A stretch of 56,358 nucleotides of DNA from an uncultured Verrucomicrobia subdivision 3 bacterium (GTDB lineage Bacteria > Verrucomicrobiota > Verrucomicrobiia > Limisphaerales > UBA11358). This document shows positions 44,965 to 54,100 of this stretch, piece after piece. Positions within the stretch are counted from its first letter, which is position 1. Each line of letters opens with the position of its first letter. The translations under genes were made by a program, and so were the position numbers. Under the pieces are notes generated by a model. The model searched no databases, had not been told where the DNA came from, and saw only the letters and a program-made list of their open reading frames with translations. The stretch covers positions 1 through 56,358 of the forward strand of contig CAIMLG010000025.1 in NCBI GenBank assembly GCA_903842235.1, written 5' to 3'.

Positions 44965-46059
44965 ATGGCACCCTTCCGAAAAAACACCGAGCGACTTGTT
45001 TTCTCCGGGCGTCCGTCAAGCAAGGTGTTGGCTTGGAGCCGGGCCGCCGCCCTATTGCTGGGGCTGGCGCTTCAATTGGCAGCGTTTGGGGCTCCGACCA
45101 ATACTTTTGTGAATCCGGTCGCAAGATCGGGAGCCGACCCATGGGTGACGCAACGGGATGGGCACTATTATTATTGCCAGTCGCGGGGCGGTTCCGGCGT
45201 CTGGGTCGCCCAGACCGACCGCTTGGTGGATCTTGGCCAAAGCAATTTCGTTCGGGTCTGGTCGCCGCCCGCAGGCACCAACTGGTCCAAACAACTCTGG
45301 GCGCCGGAACTGCACTACCTGCGCGGCAAATGGTATGTTTATGTGGCGGCCGACGATGGCGACAACGCCCACCACCGGATGTATGTGCTGGAGGGAACGT
45401 CGCAAGATCCGCAGGCGCCGTTTGTTTTTCGGGGCCAATTGGCCGCGACCACGGATCGCTGGGCCATTGATGGCACCGTGCTGAAAATGCCCGATGACAA
45501 GTTGTATTTTATCTGGTCCGGTTGGGCGGGCGCCGAAAACGTCGCCCAAAATCTTTACGTCGCCCCGATGGGCGATCCGCTGACCATCAGCGGCGAACGC
45601 ATTTGTATCTCGCGGCCGGAACTGGATTGGGAATTGCGGGGCCGCCCGTTGGTCAACGAAGGCCCGGAAGCCCTGTGGCATGACGGCCGGCTGTTCATCA
45701 TTTATTCGGCCAGCGGCAGCTGGGGGGATGATTATTGCCTTGGCCAGTTGGCGTGGACGGGCGGCGAGGTGCTGGATCCTAAATCTTGGGTGAAGAAACC
45801 CACGGCCGTATTTGCAGGCACCGGCCAAGTCATCAGTCCGGGCCATGCGTCGTTCGTGAAGTCGCGCGACGACACTGAGGACTGGATGGTTTATCACACG
45901 GCCAAACGGCGGGGCGCGGGCTGGAACCGGCAGGTGCAGATCCAGCGTTATTTTTGGAATCGGGATGGTTCGCCCAATTTTGGCGCGCCCGTGGCCGCCG
46001 GGGTGAAACTTCCGCTGCCCGGCGGCGAGGCTCCCAAGCCGTTAATAAAACAGCCCTGA
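44965..46059 (+). CDS. GH43-like secreted glycosidase
   Basis: The protein has 364 residues. A basic N-terminus is followed by the hydrophobic segment AAALLLGLALQLAAF and a cleavage-like FGA-PT. The five-bladed propeller features of GH43/62 enzymes are visible: FVNPVARSGADPWVTQRDG (catalytic base Asp58), LWAPELHYLRGKWYVYVAAD, DRWAIDGTVLKM (pKa-tuning Asp169) and VNEGPEAL (acid Glu232/235). Such enzymes usually act on arabinan, xylan or galactan side chains. The substrate here is not readable. The stop codon lies inside the 5' arm of a bidirectional terminator hairpin (46052-46074). Confidence 0.88.
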   Translation: MAPFRKNTERLVFSGRPSSKVLAWSRAAALLLGLALQLAAFGAPTNTFVNPVARSGADPWVTQRDGHYYYCQSRGGSGVWVAQTDRLVDLGQSNFVRVWSPPAGTNWSKQLWAPELHYLRGKWYVYVAADDGDNAHHRMYVLEGTSQDPQAPFVFRGQLAATTDRWAIDGTVLKMPDDKLYFIWSGWAGAENVAQNLYVAPMGDPLTISGERICISRPELDWELRGRPLVNEGPEALWHDGRLFIIYSASGSWGDDYCLGQLAWTGGEVLDPKSWVKKPTAVFAGTGQVISPGHASFVKSRDDTEDWMVYHTAKRRGAGWNRQVQIQRYFWNRDGSPNFGAPVAAGVKLPLPGGEAPKPLIKQP

Positions 46060-46074
46060 AGTTCATTCAGGGCT
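46052..46074. terminator. Bidirectional terminator between convergent genes
   Basis: AGCCCTGAA (46052-46060), a 5-nt loop and TTCAGGGCT (46066-46074) form a perfect 9-bp stem. On the minus strand it is followed by GTTTTATT, and on the plus strand by TTG. It separates the GH43-like gene (plus) from the giant sulfatase fusion (minus). Confidence 0.75.
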
Positions 46075-46125
46075 TTGATGCACTGCGATTTCACCGCCGA
46101 CTGCACCAGCCGGGGTGGCCTTAGG

Positions 46126-49100
46126 TCACAGCTTCCGCACACGGAAGAACTCTTCCGGCCGCGTCCGCTCCACGACGACGCTGCCCATAAAGACATCTCC
46201 CGCCGTGACCGTATGGGCCGGAACCCAATCCACCAAGTTGGTGGAGGTTTCGACCACGAACGAAGCGCCCGGCGTGGCGTTCCACGTGAGTTGCAACTGG
46301 TCGGGCGCGATCTGGGTGATGGTGTTTATGCGGTAGGCATTGGGAATCAATGGGTCCGTGCCTTGCGCGTAATGTTGCGCGAGGGTGATGCCTTGCTGCG
46401 ATGGGTCGTCGCTGCCGCTAAACTGGTAGGTGAGCAATTCGCGGAACTCCCAGTCGTCGGGCAGGCCGTCGGAATCCGCATCGCCCAGCGCCCCCGTGGC
46501 GCCTTTGAGCACGAAGGCGCCATTGGTGGTGCCGGGATAAGTTGGATCCAGCGTGGGCATCTGGGCCCCCACCATCTTGAGGTAATCCCGCAAGCGCACC
46601 CAAAGCTGCCATTTGATGGCCAATTGAGTCGGGGACAAGTTGGTGGATTCGCCGATGTCGCTGTTCAAGTCGTAAAGTTCAATGGTGCCCGGCTCGTAGT
46701 TGGCCACCAGTTTGTAGTGACCGTCGTGGATGGTGGAACGTGGGCGCATGTCCTTGGCATTGAGCTGCCAGTCATTCGGCCACGGCGACGGCCCAACGTA
46801 GTGAGGCGAATGATGAACAAATTCGCCGCCGCGCACGATCGGGGTCGGCGCATTGGAACCCTGCGCGATGCTGCTGATGGTTGGCACTAAGCTGCCGCCA
46901 TCCACCTCGGCGGGCAGGTTCGTGGTCGAGCCGGTTGCCCATTGCCAGATGGTGGGCAGAAAATCGATGCCGATCACGGGCACATCGCACTGCGAATTAG
47001 CCGGCACGCCCGGGCCGCGCACAAACACCGGCACCCGATCGCCCCCTTCCCAGACTTCCGGTTTATAGCCGCGCAAAGGAAAATTTTCCGACTGTGATTG
47101 CGGCGCGCCATTATCGCTTTCATACATCACATAGGTGCTGTTGCGGATGCCCAGCTGATCCAGTTTCTCCAGCAGGCGGCCGACGTTGATGTCGAGGTCC
47201 GTGGTCATGGCGGCATAGTAACGATCGGTGTGCCAGGTGCCGAGGGGGACCCCGGCGTAGGAGTCGTAAGCGGCTTGGCTGGTTTGGGTCGTCTCATGCA
47301 CCGCATAGTGGGAGGCTTGCAGATAAAACGCGGTGCCATTCGTTACGCGGGAGTCCAAATAGGCCAGCGCCCGATCGGTCACGCTGTAAGCGCGCTTGGG
47401 ATCGGGGTCGATCGGGAAGGTGCCCGTATTGCCTTGGGAATTATCCGTGGCGCCATCATTGGCGTCGGCGTCAAATCCATGGGCCACCGGTCCGCCGCCC
47501 GCGAGATGCCATTTGCCGAAATGGGCCGCCGAATACCCGGCGCCCGGAATTGATTTTAACAGCTCGGCAATGGTGGTCTTGCCGGCCTGGATCGAATCGA
47601 CCGCTTTGGCGGGCGCAATCAATTTGAATTGGCCCGACACCGGCGTGGTGCTGCGGCCGATGATGTCGGTCATTTTCAACCGGGCGCAGGTTTGGCCCGT
47701 GAGAATGGCATAGCGGGACGGCGAACAATTGGGATGTGGCGAATATCCCATCGAGAAACGCATGCTTTGGGCGGCGAACTTTTCCATGTTGGGCGTGCGG
47801 AAATAGTCGCTCTTGGAGTTGGGGCGATTGGTGTCCATCGGCACGCTCAGGCCCGTCCAGCCCTGGTCGTCGGCAAGAATAAACACAAAGTTGGGATATT
47901 GCCGCACGTCCACCGTCGCGGTGGATTGGACATCGCCCTCGCTGTTGTGGGAAACGTAAGTAAAGCTGTCCGGTCCGAAATAACCAGCGTTGGGCGTATA
48001 AATTACGTTGGTCCCGCTGCTGCTCGTGGTGCCGTTGGTCGGCTGGGCGACCGAGACCAGCGTGGAGCCGGCAGGATCGTTGCGCAACACATCCAGCCGG
48101 TTGCTGCGGCTGTTCCGCAACACCTGATACTGATCGTAGTAATTGGGCGGGATGATGACCGTCACCGTCACGGTCAGCGCGGTCTGGGCGCTGAGACCAT
48201 CCTGGTTGGTGTAGGTGAAGACATCGGTGCCGGCGAATCCAGCGGCGGGGGAATAAAGAATGTCAGTCCCGCTGATGACTGCCGTGCCGTGCAGCGGAGC
48301 CGTCACCCCGACCAGCGTCAAACCGCTCCCGGAATCATTTGTGAGCACCGGGAAAAGGTTGTTGGTGCTGTCCGCGTAAACGCTGTAGAAATCACTGCCC
48401 ACCGGCGGTTGGATGATCGTCAACATGCCGTTGGTGCGATTGAAACTGCCCCACAAACCCGTGGCCGGCAGAATCGTGACGCTGCTAATGCCGCCGCTCC
48501 TGGTTCCGGATGCATTGAACAACTGGAAGGTATCTCCGGCCGCCAACGGAGTGGCGCTGATATTGGTGACCGTCAACGCGCCGCCGTAGCTGACATTGTT
48601 CAGGCCGGTCACCAGATCGCTGGCGGGTGTGCTCTTGTTGATTTCCATGAAGACGGCGCTGTTCGGGTCCAGAGTCAGATTGTTATTGATGGTCAAAGTG
48701 CCAATGGCGTTCGTGGTGCCGCCCGGAACCAGCGTCGTTCCCGCAAGCAGGTGGACCGGACCGCTGAGGGTGCCGCTGCCGCCAAAATTCCCGTTGCTCA
48801 CGACGGTGGTGCCCACGTAGGTGTTATTGCCGTTGAGGAGCAGGGTGCCGGCCCCGATCTTGTTGAGCCCGCCGCCGCCGTTAAGGAGGTTTTGATTGAT
48901 GGTGATGGCAAAACCACCGTCATCAAGGTTCGCGCCGCCGGCCTGCACCAGGGTTTGTGACAGGCCCTCAAGAAAATTCGGATTATCGTTCCGGGCGCGC
49001 AGGATGCCGCCATTGAACTTGAACACCGTGGTGCCGGTGACCGCGCCATTAAGGGCAACGCTGCGGGCGGTGAAATCGCCCCCCGGCCAGAAGGTCATTT

Positions 49101-50868
49101 CCGAGTAAGCGGCATTGGCCTGCAAAGTGATGTTGCCATTGGCCGAATCCGCGTAAGGCAGGCTATAAAGCCCGGCCAGATCCACATAGTTGCTGCCCGT
49201 GGAAGCCACGCGCCCGGAACGGAGGTTGCCGACCGTCGTATTCACGGTCACCGTAGCGCCATTGGTGATGACTAGGCGGGCGATTCCGGCGACCGCGCCG
49301 GCATCCGCGATCAAGCGGTCTGAATCAACGACCGTGGCGCCGTCATAAATCAGTGTGCCGTTTTGCACATCCGATGCGCCCGAGTAATTGACGATACCTT
49401 TGATGGTGAGGGTGCCATTGCCCAGCTTGGAAGCTAAGATGCCATTGGTTGCGCCGTTGGCAAACATCACGTCACTACTGAAGGTCAGGGTGCGTCCGGC
49501 GCCGTTGAAGTCCACCGCTCCGTTGAGGGTCAGGGGGCCGTTGTCGGTCGGGTCGCCCAGGGTGGTGGCGATGGTAATCTTCACGGCATTGGTCAGCATC
49601 CGGGCCGAGGTATCCGCCGAAAGCGCCCCGCCGCTCAAGGTCACCAAACCGGTGCCCAGGACGTTGGCATTAGCGAGGCGGATGCGACCGGCGCCAATCG
49701 TGGTGCCGCCGGTATAATCATTGGTGGTGCTGATCGTGAGGCGGCCCGCGCCGGATTGCGCCAGCGAAGTGCCGCCGCTGATCCAGCCGCTGCCCATGAA
49801 AAGGTAGTTGGAGGCGGAGTTGATTGTGAGCGACGTGGGCACCACGCGCGTTTCCAAGTTCACCGTCGGATTATTGGATCCCGCCAGGCCAAACGTGACC
49901 ACATCGCCATCTGTAAAACCCAGATCAGCCGTGCCATTGGCATCGCTATCCCAGACGATATTGCCAGCATTGGTGCTCCAGCGGTTGTTGGCCCCATCGC
50001 CAATCCAACTCAACGAGTTGAAGGGAATGGTGTAGGTCAAAATCAACCGGCCAGCCGCTCCAGCCCCACCAGCCCTATTTGCGCTTGCATTGTTCCCCCC
50101 CCCACCGCCACCACCGCCCGGGGCACCACCAGCAAAGCCCGCGCCAACACCCATCTGGCTAGCGCCACCAGTGCCACCGCCAGCCGGCGCAGCCGTCGTC
50201 ACAATGCTGCCATTGGCCCCGGTATTTCCAGCACCGCCAGGTCCGGCACTGCTGCCACCAGCGCCACCCGCAGTAGAGGCACCATTGAGCATACCAGCAC
50301 CCCCGCTCCCGCCCGCAAGGGCCGCATCAGCACCCAGGCTTAAAGTAGAGGCTGGGGCCGTCCCACCAGCGGCGGCAATGCCTGACGCAGCCCCGGCGCC
50401 ACCGGGACCGCCTTTGGCCACAACGACAGTCGCGAGCGGGATGGCGTTGGAGAACCACGAGTCACCACCGGTGCCACCGGGACTGGATGACGATCCTACT
50501 CCACCCGCGCCGCCGGCACCCACTTGAAGGTAATAAGTGGTGCCAGCACTCACCGCGTAAGAATTGGTCCGGGCATACGCGCCGCCGGCACCACCGCCGC
50601 CAGCTGAGAAGGTTCCACCAAGACCTTTAGCACCGCCACCACCGCCGCCGGCGCCCCAACATTCCACCTGCACGGCAGTGACGCTGGCCGGACAGACCCA
50701 CGTGTAACTACCGGCGGCGCTATTGGTTAATTTAATAGTGGCCGCCCGGGCAGGCTGGCCACCGGCCAGGAGCAGGGCACAGAGGAACAAGCCAGCCGGC
50801 ACTAAACGGGTTGGGCGAACCACCGCCAGCAAGGAGGGAACGCGAAAGAAGGGGCGGGTTATCTTCAT
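46126..50868 (-). CDS. Giant glycine-rich/beta-strand-repeat protein fused to a sulfatase
   Basis: The protein has 1580 residues with a signal peptide (cleavage near ARA-AT). Domain order: glycine-rich domain (~45-290) starting with YTWVCPASVTAVQVECWGAG, beta-helix with two autotransporter-associated repeats (~300-800), two Ig-like Big_9-type domains (~840-1000: LYSPAAGFAGTDVFTYTNQDG, IYTPNAGYFGPDSFTYVSHN), and a sulfatase (~1000-1420: NFVFILADDQGWTGLSVPMD, C1048-S-P-S-R formylglycine site, FGKWHLAGGG, ESDNGAPQ). A TSP3-like calcium segment (DADSDGLPDDWEFREL) and a C-terminal module with TSTNLVDWVPAHT ending FFRVRKL follow. The sulfatase site is canonical. The N-terminal two thirds are paralogous to the 51129 gene. 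It probably acts as a surface-held or matrix sulfatase. Confidence 0.88.
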   Translation of the reverse strand: MKITRPFFRVPSLLAVVRPTRLVPAGLFLCALLLAGGQPARAATIKLTNSAAGSYTWVCPASVTAVQVECWGAGGGGGGAKGLGGTFSAGGGGAGGAYARTNSYAVSAGTTYYLQVGAGGAGGVGSSSSPGGTGGDSWFSNAIPLATVVVAKGGPGGAGAASGIAAAGGTAPASTLSLGADAALAGGSGGAGMLNGASTAGGAGGSSAGPGGAGNTGANGSIVTTAAPAGGGTGGASQMGVGAGFAGGAPGGGGGGGGNNASANRAGGAGAAGRLILTYTIPFNSLSWIGDGANNRWSTNAGNIVWDSDANGTADLGFTDGDVVTFGLAGSNNPTVNLETRVVPTSLTINSASNYLFMGSGWISGGTSLAQSGAGRLTISTTNDYTGGTTIGAGRIRLANANVLGTGLVTLSGGALSADTSARMLTNAVKITIATTLGDPTDNGPLTLNGAVDFNGAGRTLTFSSDVMFANGATNGILASKLGNGTLTIKGIVNYSGASDVQNGTLIYDGATVVDSDRLIADAGAVAGIARLVITNGATVTVNTTVGNLRSGRVASTGSNYVDLAGLYSLPYADSANGNITLQANAAYSEMTFWPGGDFTARSVALNGAVTGTTVFKFNGGILRARNDNPNFLEGLSQTLVQAGGANLDDGGFAITINQNLLNGGGGLNKIGAGTLLLNGNNTYVGTTVVSNGNFGGSGTLSGPVHLLAGTTLVPGGTTNAIGTLTINNNLTLDPNSAVFMEINKSTPASDLVTGLNNVSYGGALTVTNISATPLAAGDTFQLFNASGTRSGGISSVTILPATGLWGSFNRTNGMLTIIQPPVGSDFYSVYADSTNNLFPVLTNDSGSGLTLVGVTAPLHGTAVISGTDILYSPAAGFAGTDVFTYTNQDGLSAQTALTVTVTVIIPPNYYDQYQVLRNSRSNRLDVLRNDPAGSTLVSVAQPTNGTTSSSGTNVIYTPNAGYFGPDSFTYVSHNSEGDVQSTATVDVRQYPNFVFILADDQGWTGLSVPMDTNRPNSKSDYFRTPNMEKFAAQSMRFSMGYSPHPNCSPSRYAILTGQTCARLKMTDIIGRSTTPVSGQFKLIAPAKAVDSIQAGKTTIAELLKSIPGAGYSAAHFGKWHLAGGGPVAHGFDADANDGATDNSQGNTGTFPIDPDPKRAYSVTDRALAYLDSRVTNGTAFYLQASHYAVHETTQTSQAAYDSYAGVPLGTWHTDRYYAAMTTDLDINVGRLLEKLDQLGIRNSTYVMYESDNGAPQSQSENFPLRGYKPEVWEGGDRVPVFVRGPGVPANSQCDVPVIGIDFLPTIWQWATGSTTNLPAEVDGGSLVPTISSIAQGSNAPTPIVRGGEFVHHSPHYVGPSPWPNDWQLNAKDMRPRSTIHDGHYKLVANYEPGTIELYDLNSDIGESTNLSPTQLAIKWQLWVRLRDYLKMVGAQMPTLDPTYPGTTNGAFVLKGATGALGDADSDGLPDDWEFRELLTYQFSGSDDPSQQGITLAQHYAQGTDPLIPNAYRINTITQIAPDQLQLTWNATPGASFVVETSTNLVDWVPAHTVTAGDVFMGSVVVERTRPEEFFRVRKL

Positions 50869-50889
50869 GGGGATTTGACGGGTTAGGTT
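50869..50889 (-). promoter_or_regulatory. Conserved 5' leader, copy 1
   Basis: The 21 bases directly before the start codon differ at only two positions from the 21 bases before the start of the paralogue at 55511 (minus-strand AACCTAACCCG...AAATCCC). They contain no Shine-Dalgarno sequence, so the conservation may reflect a leader function or simply recent duplication. Confidence 0.5.
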
Positions 50890-51004
50890 GGTTGTATTGT
50901 TGTAAATTTTCTAGATCATGATTTTGCGCCTGGGGGTGCGCAACGCACCAGAAGGAGCTGAATCAGGAACTATTGAACTCTAAAATAGGGGGTAAACTTA
51001 GACA

Positions 51005-51022
51005 ATCGTCCATAAGGATGAT
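51005..51022 (-). promoter_or_regulatory. Conserved dyad ATCATCC-TTAT-GGACGAT, copy upstream of the sulfatase giant
   Basis: On the minus strand ATCATCC N4 GGACGAT lies 136 bp before the start at 50868. It matches dyads at 55783-55800 and 34404-34421. Confidence 0.6.
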
Positions 51023-51078
51023 GCCGCGCGTTTTTTGCTTCCGCCCCGCCGGAGCGGCGCGGTAGCCACCCACCAAAA

Positions 51079-51106
51079 CGCCGGAGAGGCATCTGCCTCT
51101 CCGGCG
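51079..51106 (-). terminator. Strong rho-independent terminator of the 51129 gene
   Basis: A perfect 13-bp stem, CGCCGGAGAGGCA with TGCCTCTCCGGCG, has a 2-nt loop. On the minus strand it is followed by TTTTGG and lies 23 bp after the stop of the giant gene at 51129. Confidence 0.85.
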
Positions 51107-51128
51107 GGTCGAACTTGGCGCCGAAAGG

Positions 51129-54100
51129 CTACGGGGCCAGATAGAACATGCGGTAGAACACCGCGCCATTGGTCAGCACCGCCGGGAAGTTGGTGGCGGT
51201 GACGCTTTCGGTGCCCGGAATGGTAACCCAGTTGGTGCTCAGCCCCGTGCCGAGGCTGTTGGTCTGCGCTTGCAGGCTCCAGCCCAGATAATTGGTCGGC
51301 CAGCTCAAGTTCAGATTACCGCCCGACACGCTGAAGGTGAGGTTCGTCGGCGCCGTCGGAATGAGCGAATTAATCGTCAGGAGGCCCGTGGCCGGGTTGA
51401 AGGTGCCGTTGGTCGCGCCCGTGTTGGGCAGGATGACCACGGAGCTGAAGTTGCCGGTTTTGGAGCCCGTGGCGCTGAACAGCTGGAAGGTTTCGCCGCC
51501 CGCCAGCGGGCTCGCGCCGCTGTTGGTCACGGTCAAGGTGCCGGCGTAGGCGACGGCGGTCAGGCCGGCCACCGCGTCGTTGTTGGTGCTGGCAATGCCT
51601 TTGTTCAGCACCATGGCCACCTGGCCGCTCCCATTTAGCGTGAGGCTGTTGGAAATGGTGAGGGTGCCGATCACGCCCGGGACGGACGGGGCCAGGGTGG
51701 TGTTTGCCGCCAGGGTGACCGGACCGCTGAGGGCGCCGGTGCCGCCCAAGGTGCCCTGGCTGACCACCGTGGTGCCGGTATAGGTGTTCGTGCCGTTCAG
51801 CAGCAGGCTGCCGGAGCCGACTTTGGTCACATTGCCGCCGCCGTTGTCCTGCAGGCTGGAATTGATGTTGATGACAAAGCCGCCATCGTCGATTGTGGCG
51901 CCGCCGGCGCTGACATACACGGTGGTGCCGGCCAGGAACCCGGCGGCAAAACTATTCGTGTTGGCAGCCAACGTGCCGCCGTTGAGATACAGGAGGCCGG
52001 TGGAACCCGCGGTCGTCGTCACCCGCGGCGTGCTCAGGAGGCCGCCGTCCAGATGATACTCGCCGTAGGCCCCGCTGGTCGAACCAAACATGATGCCGGA
52101 ATTGCCCGTGCCCGGCGCGGCGGTTTGCGAAATCACGCTGCCGCCCGTCTGATAGACCATACCCGTGGTGCCGAGTTTATCGCCGACGATAATGGCGCCC
52201 GCCGTGTTGGTCATCAGGAACAGGCCCGAGCTGATGCGGATCACGTTCGTGCCCGTCACGCTAGCGTCCTGGCCCAAACGCACGTTGGGCGAACCAGAAG
52301 ACACCCCGACCACATAAACGGCGTTGTTGGTCAGATCCAGCTCCGTTACGCCGGCTCCGCCGGAAGAATGGAAGCGAATGCCGTCGTCGGTGTTGGTGGC
52401 GGATGCTCCGTCCAGAATCACCCGGCTGCCATTGTAGATATCCAACCCCGCCCCCGTGCTGATGAGCTGCAAGGAGGATTTGATCACCAGATTGCTGCCG
52501 CCGGTGACAAATAATTTCCCCCCGTTGCTCAAGACCACATTGCGCTGCAGCGTCAGACTGCCGTTGGTTACCCCAATGTTTAAATTTCCCCCCATGACGC
52601 TCGCCAGCACATTGCTCAGCGTGAAGGAGCCCCCCAGCGGGGCAATCATCACGCCCCCGCCCACGCCGATGGAACCCGTGCCCAGGGCCGAATCCGCCCC
52701 GACAAACAATGTTCCGTTGGTCACCGTGCCGCCGCCCGAGAACGTGTTGACCGTGCCCAGCGTCAGCGCATTAGTGCCGGACTTGGTCAGCGTCCCACTG
52801 CCGCCAATGCTGCCCGCCCCGCCGATGGTGTAAGCCAGGCTGTTGTTGTTGACGGTCACCGAGACTGGTGTTGCCACTATGCCAAGATTAATGGCGGTGG
52901 AACCGGGGGCGGTGTCATCGAACCGCACCTGATCGCCAATCCCGCCGGACTGGGTGTATATGGCTGGCGTGAGGCTGAACAAATTGGTCCAGTCCGTGGA
53001 ACTGGTATTCCACTGGTTGTCCGCCGCGCCGGTCCAGACCAACTGCTGGATCGCGCTGGAGATATTCAAGGTGACCGGCGAGGCGCTCGTATCCAAGGTG
53101 GCGGAAACCCCGGCCGGCAAGGAGCCCAGTTGGAGATTGGCCGCGCTGCCGCTGGAAAACGCAATCAGCGGAATGCTGCCAGCCACCAACCCGCTGCCAG
53201 TGATATTGATCGTCACGGTGCCGTTGCCGGTCAGGGTGCCCGCGTTGATCGAGGCGACCGCCACGTTGCCGGCCGGGAAGTTGAAGTTTACCGTGCTCGC
53301 TCCGCTCACCCCCAGGGTCAGGGCCGAAGCCGCCAGCGTGCCGCTGTTGTTGTTTACCGTCAGCGCGGCCCCGTCTTTGACGATCAAACCGCCGCCGCCC
53401 GTGAGGCTGGTGGTTGCGACCACCAAGGTGCCGTTGCTGACCACCGTGCTGCCGGTGTAGGTGCTAATGCCGCTCAAGGTCAAGGCCCCCGTGCCCGACT
53501 TCGTCAAGCCGCCGCCGCCGTCCAGCAGGTTTTGGCCGATGGTGATGTTGAAATTCGAAGTGTCGATGAAGGCCCCGCCCGCCTGCACCGTCGCATTGGA
53601 GAGGACGTTGGCCGGAAAGAAGAACGGGGTGCTTAACCGCGCCCGCAGGATGCCGCCGTTAAAGTTGAGCCGAGTGTTGCCCGCGCCGCCCGTGGTGCCA
53701 TTGGTCACCCCGTTGGCCGTGAAATCCGCGCCCGGCCACAACGTCATTTCCGAGTAGGCCGCACCGCCATACAGGGTGAGGCAGCCATCCGGTAAAACCG
53801 CATTGGGCAGGCTGTAGGCGCCAGCCAGATCCACATAGTTCGACCCCGTGGCGGCCCCCGCCCGGCCGGACCGCAAATTGCCATTGCTGGAGGTTGAAGT
53901 GACGCTCGAACCGTTGGTGATGATCAAGCGCGCGGCGTTGCCGGCCGTGGCATCCGGGATGATGCGGCCCTGACTGAGGACCGTGGCGCCATCGAAAACC
54001 ATCGTGCCAGCGGTGACGTCCAGAGTAATATTTAGGTTGGTGTAATTAACCGATCCCTTCATGGTGAGAGTGCCGGGCCCCTGTTTGATGCTAACGGCAC

